Shown: piece after piece, positions 9,088 through 18,532 of the stretch
Layout: every line of letters begins with the position of its first letter
How positions within the stretch are numbered: position 1 is the stretch's first letter
Source of the DNA: Nostoc sp. KVJ3
GTDB taxonomy: Bacteria; Cyanobacteriota; Cyanobacteriia; Cyanobacteriales; Nostocaceae
Direction: 5' to 3'
NCBI RefSeq assembly: GCF_026127265.1
Contig: NZ_WWFG01000002.1
Location: forward strand, 930,001-994,000
DNA: 64,000 bases
Notes under the pieces: generated by a model
Seen by the model: the letters and a program-made list of their open reading frames with translations, nothing else
The model's database searches: none
Told to the model about the DNA's origin: nothing
Program-made: the position numbers and the translations under genes

Positions 9088-9279
9088 ATGCCTACTTGTT
9101 TATCTAGTGTTTCCGATCTCGAGTCCCAGGCTAACTGGGTCAGTAAGTTGACCAAGTCTTATTATCAAGACGATCAGCAAGCTAAGTTTATGCATTTACA
9201 AGCAGAGGTAGACTCTCTGTTGCAGCAGTTAGAAAACCTGAAGAATCAACGTCTAGCCGAAAATAACCAAAAAGAATAA
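9088..9279 (+). CDS. Small coiled-coil protein of unknown function
   Basis: A 63-aa hydrophilic protein. Its second half (QQAKFMHLQAEVDSLLQQLENLKNQRLAENNQ) has heptad-spaced Leu and is very likely a coiled coil. The start MPTCLSSVSDLESQANWVSKLTKSYYQDD is well formed and the codon use is ordinary. No named domain is recognised. TTTTGGA repeats begin just after the stop. Confidence 0.6.
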   Translation: MPTCLSSVSDLESQANWVSKLTKSYYQDDQQAKFMHLQAEVDSLLQQLENLKNQRLAENNQKE

Positions 9280-9426
9280 GACAATTTTGGATTTTGGATT
9301 TTGGATTTTGGATTGACCCCACGGATAAATCCGTGGGCTAAAATCCTTGTATAAAAACGTCTTTAAACTTTGAATTTTGTCGGCTGCCTTCCCGGAGGCT
9401 ATTTTGAGTTGCTAAGAAAGGGGGTG

Positions 9427-11787
9427 CTATTCAAAGCGCTGATTTTTCTCTGACCAGCGCTTCAAAGTGTAGTTATGAGCATTTTCTACTAATAAAGCTA
9501 AGGATTGCACGTCTGAAAGCTTGGCGATCGCAGAAAGTCTTTGTAAGTCATTTCCTGTAAAATCATTGTAAATGACTTGATTGCGATCGGACAAAATTAT
9601 AGTCCGGTCGCGGCGTTCCTCTGTGTTTTGCACCTGATTTTCGGTTGGAGACTGATTCAAAGATGCTATGGCTGCTGCGGAGATAGTCAGTATTATTTCT
9701 GGTTTAGCGTTATTTGTTAAATCAATCACTTGAACTGGCCAATCACCCAATTTTCCCTGCATTTCCTCAAAGCTAGGAATAGCACCAGCCGCAAGTTCAC
9801 CAGATTGCTGTAAAGATTGCCACAGACTCGATAATATTACCTTCACCCCTTGGGGATTTTGTTGATACAGTTGTTGTAGAGTGATGGGAGATGGTTGTAC
9901 CCATTCCAATGCTGCATTTGTCAGCGCCAAAGGTTTGGGTTGGAGAACATCGTTTTGATTCTCTGGAATTTTTGGCCCAGCAGCTAATAGGCGCAAAGCT
10001 TTACCCTGTAGTTGCACCGCTTTGATAGCAGCTATAGTAATTTGTTGTTCTCCATTTGGCAACCAGACTATAATCTGGATTTCCGGGTCAGAAGTGATTC
10101 CCAAAGTTTTCCAGAAAAATTTGGCGGCATCGGTTTTTGGTGGGGTCAAATTCTCAAAGGGCGAATTTAGCCAGCTTTTACCGTCATTAAATGCACTTAC
10201 CTCTACCTGATACCAAACTTGATTATCTGTGAGTTTTAAGTCTGCTGGAGAATTTAGTTGCAGCCATTCGGTGCTAGTAACTTGAGTAATTGCTTGCACC
10301 GTCCCAACAATCTGACTAGGGTGACTAGAGGATATCTGCGAATTTGCACCCTCACTATTGAGTCTTGCTAACAGACCTTGAATATAGGCAAGATTATCTT
10401 TGGTAATTTTTGGTTGCGTCTTCAACCAGGAATTAGCATGTTCTTCTCCTCGCTGAACTGCTAAAATCAAAGCGAACCAAGCTTGCACGTCTAGTCTATT
10501 TGGGTTCACCCGCAATGCTGCCGTAGTGCGATTCCACAACCGATTTTTATCAGCTTTGAGTAGAGTAGCAACCTCTTTGACATTATGTGGCGACGCTTCA
10601 AACACCTGTAAAGCTTTCCCCCAGCGACCATCAATCAAATCTGCTAGCACTTCTTGACTAGGACTCGCCCAATTTTTATCGGCTTGAGTTTTAGTAAATT
10701 GGGAATGCAAGCGAATCAAATCCATTTGTGCTTGCGCCGCTTGTGAAAAAACTTCTTTGTGCTGCTTCTTGATGAATTTCAACCATTCAAAAGCAGGTGT
10801 CCACAGTCCACTACGGGCAATTGCTAGGGCATTTTGGTATGCAGAATCCTTAAAGCTTGGTGATTTGAGGGTAATTGCCTCCAATTCAATTGGTTTGAAA
10901 AATAATTTGAGAGGCTTGACTTGGTAAACCTGTAAATTCGGTTCTAAACCTACTGTTTGATCGACAACTAACTCTTTTGTAGCATTACCAGTTACCTGTT
11001 GCCATTTGGGTAATTGTCCGTTGAGACTTCTCCAAAACAACATTTGTAGTAAATTGGTGCGTTCGGGATTGTAGTATACAATATTACCGTAAGTGATTGT
11101 ACTGCTTCCTTGTTGACGCTTACCCCACAAATTAAACCAAACCCCTGGTGATGGTGTGCCACCCTCAAAGCGTTGTACTTCAGTTAAAGGTAGAGAAATG
11201 CTGATATCTTGAGGTTCTGATGTTCCATCAAGTGAGGAAGAAATCACAAAGGATTCTTCTGGCCCAGTTACAGGTAATTGAGTCGTTAGATAGTAATAAT
11301 TTTCTGACTGAGATTTAAACTCTAACTCTTTTGATAGCTCGTAAACCCTGAGTTCTACAAGTTCTTGACAATCAGATTGACAATTAGCACGCTGTTGAAA
11401 AACTGGTAGTAAAAACGAGTTTTTCCCATCCTGATATAAAGGCAGAGTTTCCCCAAATATTTGGTTTTTTTGACTCAAATTGAGTTGGATTTGTTTGAGG
11501 GTTTGGGGGCGTTCGTGCTTGCCAAGGGGGATTTGTGCCCATGTAGGTAAAATTTTATTTAGCCAGCTTACCTGGTCTGGATTGAAGATGAAGAGAACAC
11601 TAATCCAGGCAAAAGCCATAATTAGACTAGCACTACTCAACAGAATTGCGTAGCTTGCCACTGTAGGCATCGCTAGATTTCCCCGTTTGAGCTTTTTCTG
11701 AGGTTTTTTAGCGACGCGCTTCATACCTGCATGGGGCTTATTTTGTTTCGAGGCTTTTGGTGTCAGCTTGCGTGAACGATTTGCCAT
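9427..11787 (-). CDS. Large membrane-anchored protein of unknown function
   Basis: 786 aa. A very basic N-terminus (about residues 1-42, rich in Lys/Arg) is followed by one transmembrane helix (ASYAILLSSASLIMAFAWISVLFIF, about 44-68). This topology places the remaining 700 residues on the far side of the cytoplasmic membrane. The body mixes helical segments (WTPAFEWLKFIKKQHKEVFSQAAQAQMDLIRLH) with beta-rich parts near the C-terminus (VKVILSSLWQSLQQSG; KPEIILTISAAAIASL; DRTIILSDRNQVIYNDF). I cannot name a family. It appears to be a lineage-specific cyanobacterial envelope protein. Confidence 0.8.
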   Translation of the reverse strand: MANRSRKLTPKASKQNKPHAGMKRVAKKPQKKLKRGNLAMPTVASYAILLSSASLIMAFAWISVLFIFNPDQVSWLNKILPTWAQIPLGKHERPQTLKQIQLNLSQKNQIFGETLPLYQDGKNSFLLPVFQQRANCQSDCQELVELRVYELSKELEFKSQSENYYYLTTQLPVTGPEESFVISSSLDGTSEPQDISISLPLTEVQRFEGGTPSPGVWFNLWGKRQQGSSTITYGNIVYYNPERTNLLQMLFWRSLNGQLPKWQQVTGNATKELVVDQTVGLEPNLQVYQVKPLKLFFKPIELEAITLKSPSFKDSAYQNALAIARSGLWTPAFEWLKFIKKQHKEVFSQAAQAQMDLIRLHSQFTKTQADKNWASPSQEVLADLIDGRWGKALQVFEASPHNVKEVATLLKADKNRLWNRTTAALRVNPNRLDVQAWFALILAVQRGEEHANSWLKTQPKITKDNLAYIQGLLARLNSEGANSQISSSHPSQIVGTVQAITQVTSTEWLQLNSPADLKLTDNQVWYQVEVSAFNDGKSWLNSPFENLTPPKTDAAKFFWKTLGITSDPEIQIIVWLPNGEQQITIAAIKAVQLQGKALRLLAAGPKIPENQNDVLQPKPLALTNAALEWVQPSPITLQQLYQQNPQGVKVILSSLWQSLQQSGELAAGAIPSFEEMQGKLGDWPVQVIDLTNNAKPEIILTISAAAIASLNQSPTENQVQNTEERRDRTIILSDRNQVIYNDFTGNDLQRLSAIAKLSDVQSLALLVENAHNYTLKRWSEKNQRFE

Positions 11788-12059
11788 AGATTGGGAATTA
11801 GAAATTGAATTGGGGATTGAGAAAACTCTTTCCTAGTTCCCAGTACCTAGTCCCCAGCGATCGCTGAGATTTGTCAAAGTGTCCCCCAATACCCAATACC
11901 CTGTTATACTCCCCCTTTCAGAAGTTGCCCAGAAGAATTAAAGGACTTGCCAATACCCAATGCCCAATGCCCATTGAAAAAATAAATTTATCGCCAGAAT
12001 GATGTTCATTAGTACCACTAACATCTAAGCTAGTACGGGTGAACTATATGCAGCATAGA

Positions 12060-13499
12060 ATGTCTGACTTAATTCTGTTTTGGCATCGGCGCGATTTACG
12101 CATTTCTGACAATACGGGACTGGCTGCGGCTAAACGGCAGAGTCCAAAGGTGGTGGGCGTGTTTTGCCTCGATCCGCATATTCTAGAACGTGATGATATT
12201 GCTCCTGTGAGAGTAACTTACATGATTGGGTGTTTGCAGAAACTCCAAGAGCGATATGCTCAAATTGGTAGCCAGTTATTAATACTCCATGCCGATCCTG
12301 TACAAGCGATACCAGCTTTAGCAGAGGCATTAAATGCCAAAGCTGTTTTTTGGAATTGGGATGTAGAACCTTATTCGCAAAAACGCGATCGCAATATTAT
12401 AAACGCCCTCAAAGAAAAAGGTATTGAGTTTCTTAATCAAAACTGGGATCAAATCCTCAATTCCCCAGACGAGATCCGCACTGGTGGTAACAGTCCTTAC
12501 ACTGTTTACACCCCCTTCTGGAAAAATTGGATTACCAAACCGAAAGCGAACCCAGTAGAAACACCGCAAAATGTTGAGGGTTTAACAGAAGCTGAACAGA
12601 AAATTGCAAAACTTGCAGGAGCGATCGCATTACCTTCAGCAAAAGATTTAGGGTTTATTTGGGATGAACCATTAATTATTGCACCGGGAGAAGCAGCGGC
12701 GCAAGAACGATTAGAAGAATTTACTTATAAAGCTATTGTTGAATACCAAGAACAACGAAATTTCCCCGCAGTTGACGGCACATCGCAACTGAGTGCAGCT
12801 TTAAAATTTGGCGTAATTGGCATTCGCACCGTTTGGCAAGCCACTATAGAAGCACTAGAAAACAGCCCCAGTGAGGAAACAGCAGTTAATATTCGCACAT
12901 GGCAACAAGAATTAGCTTGGCGGGAATTTTATCAACATGCAATGTATAACTTCCCGGAATTAGCTGATGGTGCTTTTCGCGACACCTTTAAGAACTTTCC
13001 TTGGGAAACTAATGAAGAACATTTCCAAGCTTGGTGTGAAGGAAGAACTGGCTACCCCATTGTAGATGCAGCAATGCGCCAGTTAAACGAAAGCGGCTGG
13101 ATGCATAACCGTTGTCGAATGATTGTTGCTAGTTTCCTCACCAAAGACTTACTAATTAATCCCCAATTGGGAGAAAAATACTTTATGCAGAAGCTGATTG
13201 ATGGTGATTTATCTGCTAATAATGGCGGTTGGCAATGGAGTGCTTCTAGCGGTATGGATCCTAAACCTGTGCGGATTTTCAACCCAGCCAGTCAAACACA
13301 AAAATTTGATCCAGAGGGAGAATATATTCGGCAATGGGTATCAGAATTGCGGTCTGTAGATACAGAATATTTAGTTACTGGGAAGATTCCACCTTTAGAA
13401 CGTCATGCTGTTGAATATCCTGATCCAATTGTGGATCATAAAATACAGCAACAAAAGTTTAAACAGCTTTATCAACAGCAAAAAAATAGTCTTCACTAG
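12060..13499 (+). CDS. phrA: Deoxyribodipyrimidine photolyase
   Basis: About 479 aa from ATG 12060 (MSDLILFWHRRDLRISDNTGL). Upstream in-frame starts add only a few residues. The N-terminal alpha/beta photolyase domain binds the antenna (residues 1 to about 130; WNWDVEPYSQKRDRNI). The C-terminal FAD domain has TWQQELAWREFYQHAMYNFPE, RTGYPIVDAAMRQLNESGWMHNRCRMIVASFLTKDLL, DGDLSANNGGWQWSASSGMDPKPVRIFNP and the electron-transfer tryptophans within these. This is the class I CPD photolyase pattern, which splits cyclobutane pyrimidine dimers with blue light. Gene order suggests a single-gene unit. Confidence 0.95.
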   Translation: MSDLILFWHRRDLRISDNTGLAAAKRQSPKVVGVFCLDPHILERDDIAPVRVTYMIGCLQKLQERYAQIGSQLLILHADPVQAIPALAEALNAKAVFWNWDVEPYSQKRDRNIINALKEKGIEFLNQNWDQILNSPDEIRTGGNSPYTVYTPFWKNWITKPKANPVETPQNVEGLTEAEQKIAKLAGAIALPSAKDLGFIWDEPLIIAPGEAAAQERLEEFTYKAIVEYQEQRNFPAVDGTSQLSAALKFGVIGIRTVWQATIEALENSPSEETAVNIRTWQQELAWREFYQHAMYNFPELADGAFRDTFKNFPWETNEEHFQAWCEGRTGYPIVDAAMRQLNESGWMHNRCRMIVASFLTKDLLINPQLGEKYFMQKLIDGDLSANNGGWQWSASSGMDPKPVRIFNPASQTQKFDPEGEYIRQWVSELRSVDTEYLVTGKIPPLERHAVEYPDPIVDHKIQQQKFKQLYQQQKNSLH

Positions 13500-13795
13500 G
13501 TACACGAGAAATTGCCCATAAGATGAGCAGGAAGATTAAGTACTTTATCTGGGTAGAGCGATCGCTTGTCTTTGACACTTCCTTCCCCAAAAGGGTACGC
13601 CAACGTCTTCTAGTACAGCGATCGCACCCAGATAGATATTGCCAAACTTTGAGCCTTGTTTGCATAATTTCGGATACATTACCGCAAATGCGCTGATATT
13701 TTATTTTCCCCTCTTCATAAATTCCGCAAAAACACCGTTACGCTATTTGTACTTGTGATCAAAACTTAGAGCATCCAGTTTATTAGGGCGTGTTT

Positions 13796-14041
13796 ATGAC
13801 CAACCCTGTAACGACGGTTATCCAAGTTAATCTGGAGATGGCTCTAGAGGTAGCTCAAGAATTGGAGCAAGCTCCATACACTCAACTCGGTGCTTATTGT
13901 TTGGAGATTTTACGGGAAATAGGATGTTCTGGTAGTGAACTCCCAGTTAACTTACAAACTCGCGATCAGCAGCTAAACTTTATCACAGGCTTTGCATCTT
14001 ATGCATTTGGGGAGGTACAAAGTGTACAAAGCATTAATTGA
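13796..14041 (+). CDS. Small protein of unknown function
   Basis: About 81 aa from ATG 13796 (MTNPVTTVIQVNLEMALEVAQELEQ). Mostly helical, with two Cys. I recognise no domain. Its stop (14039-14041) overlaps the GTG-started gene at 14022, and a GGGGAGG Shine-Dalgarno for that gene lies inside this frame. The two are therefore a translationally coupled pair. Confidence 0.65.
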   Translation: MTNPVTTVIQVNLEMALEVAQELEQAPYTQLGAYCLEILREIGCSGSELPVNLQTRDQQLNFITGFASYAFGEVQSVQSIN

Positions 14042-14354
14042 AGATATATTTTCCAATCTAGAAGAGACAGAAGAAATTACTTTTCCCGCCACAGATAAAG
14101 ATTTGTTGATTTTAACAGAAAAATTTTTAGCGTTTGAAATTTCTTCAAAAGTTTTCTTACAAGCTATAGCCATTGCTGATTATGATGGTGCAGCTGCTTT
14201 TCGCTACGTTGATAATTATTTGACTACTCTCAAAAATAAGAAGAAACGTAGGCAAAGGAAATTACTTATGTTAGGCGCTTCGAGTATGCTACAAAACTCC
14301 CAAAGACTTGACAGCAAGCAGACTTGGGATTACGAACTTGGGCACAGAAATTAG
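14022..14354 (+). CDS. Unknown protein, partner of the preceding gene; 3' end may be altered
   Basis: About 110 aa. GTG 14022 is preferred because GGGGAGG lies about 6 bases upstream; an ATG farther upstream lacks one. The body is helical with a basic patch (LKNKKKRRQRKLLMLG). The last residues (SKQTWDYELGHRN) overlap, in another frame, a decayed lipoxygenase coding sequence. The original C-terminus may thus have been replaced when the relic was joined. Function unknown. Confidence 0.6.
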   Translation: MYKALIEDIFSNLEETEEITFPATDKDLLILTEKFLAFEISSKVFLQAIAIADYDGAAAFRYVDNYLTTLKNKKKRRQRKLLMLGASSMLQNSQRLDSKQTWDYELGHRN

Positions 14355-14557
14355 TTTCCCAATCAGGTGGACGAGTCAGGTGAGTTAGCGATCGCATCGA
14401 CACATTAGACCAATTAGTTGATATTGCTACTGCGGTTATCTTCACCTGTGGGCCGCAACACGCTGCTGTGAACTACTCGCAATATGAATATATGACTTTC
14501 ATGCCAAATATGCCTCTTGCTGCTTATAAACAAATCACAGCAGAAGGTACTATATAA
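14333..14557 (+). pseudogene. Relic of a lipoxygenase C-terminus
   Basis: Reading frame from CGA 14333 to TAA 14557 gives RTWAQKLVSQSGGRVR, then one in-frame TGA (14380-14382), then VSDRIDTLDQLVDIATAV followed by IFTCGPQHAAVNYSQYEY and MTFMPNMPLAAYKQI. The TCGPQHAAVN-x-Q-YEYM-x-F-x-PNMPLA segment is typical of lipoxygenases; the iron-binding HAAVN region is clear. About 75 codons survive, far less than the 550 or more of the enzyme, and no upstream part is seen. It is a degraded fragment, not a working gene. Confidence 0.8.
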
Positions 14558-14721
14558 AGTCGTTATTCTAAAATGCTACATAAAGTCGTCATTTTTGTCA
14601 AATCTCTATAACGGGTATAAAATCACATAACTTACACAAAAGATAACGAAAGTAGCGGTAATTCATGAATTACCGCTATCCAAAAATAAAGTTTTCAGTA
14701 ACATCTTGCGTAAGTCTTAAA

Positions 14722-15576
14722 TCACTCAAATACTACTGTTCTATTACCATAGACTAATACACGATTTTGTAAGTGCGATCGCACCGCTCTTGCTAATACA
14801 ATTCTCTCCAAATCTTTGCCTTTTCTGACCAAATCATCCACTTCATCACGGTGACTAACTCGCACTACATCCTGTTCAATAATCGGCCCTGCATCTAAAT
14901 CAGCAGTGGCATAATGTGCCGTCGCACCAATAATTTTTACCCCACGTTCAAAAGCTCGGTGATATGGATTTGCACCGATAAAAGCTGGTAGAAATGAATG
15001 ATGAATATTAATAATTTGCGGAAATTGACTAATAAAATCTGCACTAACAATCTGCATATATTTCGCCAAGACAACTAAATCTATTTTGTACTGGCGGAGT
15101 AATTCTAATTGTTGGGCTTCTTGTTCTGATTTATTGTCTTTAGTGATGAGAACGTGCTGAAAGTCGATATTAAATTGTTCTGCAACTCCCTTTAAATTAG
15201 AATGGTTGCTAATAATTAAAGGAATTTCAGCTATAAATTCTTTAGCGCGTTGTCGCCAAATCAAATCAAATAGACAATGGTCTTGCCGACTTACCCAAAT
15301 AGCAATACGTGGTACCGTATCAGAAAAACGTATTTCCCACTTAGCATTTAGAGGTTGGGCAATGGAATTAAAAGCCGGGGCAATAAATTCTCGCGGTAAA
15401 TTAAACCCCTCTAGTTGCCATTCAATGCGGGTGAGGAATAACCCAGCAGCAAAGTCTGTATGCTGATCTGCATGGATAATATTACCACCATTAGAATAGA
15501 TGAAATTAGCAAATTTTGCTACCAGTCCCCGTTGATCTGGGCAAGAAATCAGCAATGTTGCTGTTGGATTTTTCAT
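14722..15576 (-). CDS. purU: Formyltetrahydrofolate deformylase
   Basis: 284 aa, full length. An N-terminal ACT domain (TATLLISCPDQRGLVAKFANFIYSNGGNIIHADQHTD, residues 4-42) precedes a formyltransferase-fold catalytic domain: IAIWVSRQDHCLFDLIWR, VLAKYMQIVSADF, and the catalytic stretch IINIHHSFLPAFIGANPYHRAFERGVKIIGATAHYATADLDAGPIIEQD with the conserved Asn, His and Asp. PurU hydrolyses 10-formyl-THF to THF and formate, balancing one-carbon pools. It lies 33 bases after the DUF4340 gene and may be co-transcribed. Confidence 0.95.
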   Translation of the reverse strand: MKNPTATLLISCPDQRGLVAKFANFIYSNGGNIIHADQHTDFAAGLFLTRIEWQLEGFNLPREFIAPAFNSIAQPLNAKWEIRFSDTVPRIAIWVSRQDHCLFDLIWRQRAKEFIAEIPLIISNHSNLKGVAEQFNIDFQHVLITKDNKSEQEAQQLELLRQYKIDLVVLAKYMQIVSADFISQFPQIINIHHSFLPAFIGANPYHRAFERGVKIIGATAHYATADLDAGPIIEQDVVRVSHRDEVDDLVRKGKDLERIVLARAVRSHLQNRVLVYGNRTVVFE

Positions 15577-15609
15577 AATATGCCAGATTCTCTAATTATT
15601 TTTAATTAA

Positions 15610-16233
15610 TTATTTGCTATTTGTCGGACTCGGTTTAGGAATGATAAGCGGAGGCAGTTTCTGACTATTATCTACAGGTTGCTGCCACTCTGATAAATCC
15701 CGATTCACGGCATTTGCAAAATCTGTAGATACCAGCAGTACATTTATATTTCCATCGGGTTTAGCAGCAGGGTCAGCTTCAGCATACAAGAAACCTCCGT
15801 TAAAGTTAGATTTACCTAAAATCAACTGATGGCTTTGTCGGTTTTTTAGGGTGATATTGATGGTGGTTATGGGTTGATCTAGGGCAAATTCTCCAAGGTC
15901 TTTTACTGGAGTTGATAAAGTGCGGTTACTATTCCCTTTGACCAACAAATCCATCAAATAAGAAACAATCGCATCATTTGCTGGGCCAGATATGGGAGAT
16001 TTGATTAACCATTTGGGATTACTAGATTCAGGGCTACGTTCTAGATTCAGGGTGAGTTTTTTTGTCTTGACTGTTAGAGATTGCACATCATCTTCTGCAA
16101 AAGAGAAAATTTTCTGCTTTTGCTCCTTGCTTTCTTCTCGTACACTTGCACCCTGAATTTCATAGAAGTAAACAAAAGCGCCTAAACCCAGTGCTAACAG
16201 TATCAAAATTACAGTTGTTTTCGGCAATTTCAT
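15610..16233 (-). CDS. DUF4340-like membrane-anchored protein of the Gld-type ABC operon
   Basis: 207 aa. One N-terminal transmembrane helix (TTVILILLALGLGAFVYFYEI) is followed by a beta-rich domain (FAEDDVQSLTVKTKKLTLNLERSPESSNPKWLIKSPISGPANDAIVSYLMDLL and later INITLKNRQSHQLILGKSNFNGGFLYAEAD) typical of DUF4340. Such proteins commonly follow GldG-like genes in bacterial ABC operons. The C-terminus is Pro/Ser-rich. It begins 64 bases downstream of the GldG-like gene on the same strand. Its molecular role is unknown. Confidence 0.8.
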   Translation of the reverse strand: MKLPKTTVILILLALGLGAFVYFYEIQGASVREESKEQKQKIFSFAEDDVQSLTVKTKKLTLNLERSPESSNPKWLIKSPISGPANDAIVSYLMDLLVKGNSNRTLSTPVKDLGEFALDQPITTINITLKNRQSHQLILGKSNFNGGFLYAEADPAAKPDGNINVLLVSTDFANAVNRDLSEWQQPVDNSQKLPPLIIPKPSPTNSK

Positions 16234-16297
16234 TTTTGGTCATTTGTGATTTATCATTTCCTTTTTTCCCCTCATCTGCCGCATTCTCCTACTCCTC

Positions 16298-18058
16298 TTA
16301 CCGCCGTTGCCACCAGATAACAGCTGCTGCCACTAATCCAATTAGGGGCAAAATCCACTGGGAGGACAATGCTAAAAAATTAGCTTGAGTATTTGTCAGG
16401 TTTATGCGACGATTTCTTGGTTCTTTGGGGCTAATTGATAGGAGTTGCCGATCTTGCTGACTTAGCCAAGTGACTGAGTTGAGGAATACATCTCCATTTA
16501 GCTGTTGTTGAAATAAGCCATCGGTAGCAAAATCTGAGTTTCCTAACACTACCATTCGTGACTCGGTGGCTGTTTGTTTAGATTTGTCATCGGTTGGAGA
16601 AGAAAGAGGAGAAGCTGTAACAGTGGGACTAGCTTTGGTTTGGATGGTTGGCGATGGTAATAGTGAAACTGGGTTTTTTGGACTAACTTTGGTTTGGATG
16701 GTTGGCGATGGTAATAGTGAAACTGGGTTTTTTGGACTAGCTTTAGTTTGAGTGGTTGGTGATGGTAGTGGTGAAGGTTGGGGAGTCGAAGTTAATTTGA
16801 TGGGTAGTTTTTTGGTTAAAGCAACACCTAATATCAGAGGGCCTTTGAGGTCTTTATCAGCATTAAACTGCAAATTTTCGCTTTGCAGGTCGCTTTCTGC
16901 CCAGCTTTCGGGATAGGGTTTGGTGAGTAGCAGGGGAGTAGCCTCGATACCAGCTACTGGGGTAATTTGTAGAGGTCGTGCCAACCGATAAACAGAAATA
17001 CCGTTACCAAACACTTTAGTAATGGGATGTTGCCCATATTCTGTGACTATGGGTTCAGCAGGGCCACGTCCCACTAATTGCCCCGATATATCAACTGCTA
17101 AACGATTATCTAACTTCACGCCCCACTCTGCAAGCAAATTGCCGAGTTTGGCATCGGTTCCAGGATCAATCATCAGCAACAAGTTACCGCCTTGATTGAG
17201 ATAGTCATCTAAAGCTTTAACTTCATTCTCAAACAAATCTCTTTTAGGCCCTGCTACTACGACTACGCTGGCATCCTGGGGGACACTTCCCTTTTGAGCT
17301 AAAGTTAGCGACTCAGTGGTATATTTCCTCTCACCTAATGCCGTGACTGCTTGCGAAATTGCATCCTTACCTGATGCGAGTTGGTGTTCGCCATGACCTT
17401 GGATAAAGTAGACTTTAGCATTACTAAAACTGGTGATTTGCAGCAACCGATTAGTTAGTTTAATTTCTGACAAGCGTTCATTCTCATTTATCACCTGCAC
17501 CAACTGCTTTCTATTCTGAGATTCTAAGTAAACTTCTCCCACATTGCGGACACCAAATCTTTGTGCTATTCCTGGTTTAGCTTGGGGATCGACGTACTCA
17601 AACTCAAATTTTGAACTTTGTCGCCGATAAATATCCAGTAATTCACGGTCTTGAGGGTTCTGATTAATATCAAATATCCAAACTTTAACTGGCTGTGGTA
17701 AAGAACGGACTAATTGCTGTGATTCGGGGGCAAGGCTAAACAATTGAGTCTCTGTTAAGTCTACCCGTAGATGATAGCGATTACCCAAAAAGTTAATCAA
17801 TCCTAGAATGACTAACATTGCCAGAGTCGCCACTAAAGCATTAGTACTAGCTTGGGTAGAACGACTTTTCCACCAGTCATTTTGCTGACTTTGCAATACT
17901 ACCCATAACCCGCTGATGACAATTCCCGAAATTATGAATGCTAGTGGTATTAGATCCCATCGTTCAGACACTAAGCCAGCTGTCAAGCCGACAATAAATA
18001 GGAATGGGCCTACCCAAAACAGAAATTGCCACAGTTTCTTTTTCGCGACTATCTTCAT
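16298..18058 (-). CDS. GldG-like ABC-transport auxiliary protein
   Basis: 586 aa. Two N-terminal helices (WQFLFWVGPFLFIVGLTAGLV; LIPLAFIISGIVISGLWVVL), a third near 90-105, a large periplasmic domain of the GldG/ABC_transp_aux type (FNL-like LRVDLTETQLFSLAPESQQLVRSLPQPVKVWIF; AKVYFIQGHGEHQL; VVVVAGPKRDLFENEVKALDDYLNQGGNLLLMIDP), and a C-terminal helix (ALSSQWILPLIGLVAAAVIWW) before a basic end. Between about residues 425 and 490 a 20-residue Pro/Ser/Thr unit (SPTIQTKASPKNPVSLLP) is repeated almost exactly, encoded by a 60-bp tandem repeat. It likely works with the ATPase and permease upstream. Confidence 0.85.
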   Translation of the reverse strand: MKIVAKKKLWQFLFWVGPFLFIVGLTAGLVSERWDLIPLAFIISGIVISGLWVVLQSQQNDWWKSRSTQASTNALVATLAMLVILGLINFLGNRYHLRVDLTETQLFSLAPESQQLVRSLPQPVKVWIFDINQNPQDRELLDIYRRQSSKFEFEYVDPQAKPGIAQRFGVRNVGEVYLESQNRKQLVQVINENERLSEIKLTNRLLQITSFSNAKVYFIQGHGEHQLASGKDAISQAVTALGERKYTTESLTLAQKGSVPQDASVVVVAGPKRDLFENEVKALDDYLNQGGNLLLMIDPGTDAKLGNLLAEWGVKLDNRLAVDISGQLVGRGPAEPIVTEYGQHPITKVFGNGISVYRLARPLQITPVAGIEATPLLLTKPYPESWAESDLQSENLQFNADKDLKGPLILGVALTKKLPIKLTSTPQPSPLPSPTTQTKASPKNPVSLLPSPTIQTKVSPKNPVSLLPSPTIQTKASPTVTASPLSSPTDDKSKQTATESRMVVLGNSDFATDGLFQQQLNGDVFLNSVTWLSQQDRQLLSISPKEPRNRRINLTNTQANFLALSSQWILPLIGLVAAAVIWWQRR

Positions 18059-18191
18059 GTTATGAAACTCAAGTTAGGAGTTAGGATTAGAGATGCGATT
18101 AATCGCGTCTGTACAAAAGGTGGGAATTTTAATTCCTCACTTCTGACTTTTAGGACTTTCAATTAAAAAAATATCTAATTGTTGGTTGTAC

Positions 18192-18401
18192 GGGAGCATC
18201 CCAATTTTGCAAATTTACCAAATTAGAACTAGTCATTGCGAATGGAGCGTAAAGCCTTCGGCATAGCTTCGCTTAACGCGGTAGCGTCTCGTAGAGATAG
18301 CGGAATGAAGCAATAGCAAAGTCTAGCGGCTGCGATTGCTTCGCTTCATTTCATTACGCTCGCAATGACAAAATATGTTTTTACACATTTGGGATGCTCC
18401 C
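18192..18401. mobile_element. MITE-like element with 12-bp TIRs and 8-bp target duplication
   Basis: The ends are GGGAGCATCCCA and its perfect inverted copy TGGGATGCTCCC. The element is flanked by the direct repeat GGTTGTAC (18184-18191 and 18402-18409), an 8-bp target duplication. Inside is a 'GTCATTGCG ... CGCAATGAC' module (18232-18369), a family found again at 45330, 55577 and 55778. It is 210 bp long with no reading frame, so it is non-autonomous. It sits between the permease and GldG-like genes of one operon. Confidence 0.85.
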
Positions 18402-18532
18402 GGTTGTACTAGGGTCTATAAGGCGAAAGTTTAACACACGTATTATCTTAGGCGGTGCGTTAGGCTTCGCCGTAACACACCCTACTGGATGATTTATTTT
18501 TTGGAAGTCCCTTTAACTTCTAAGTTTTATGA

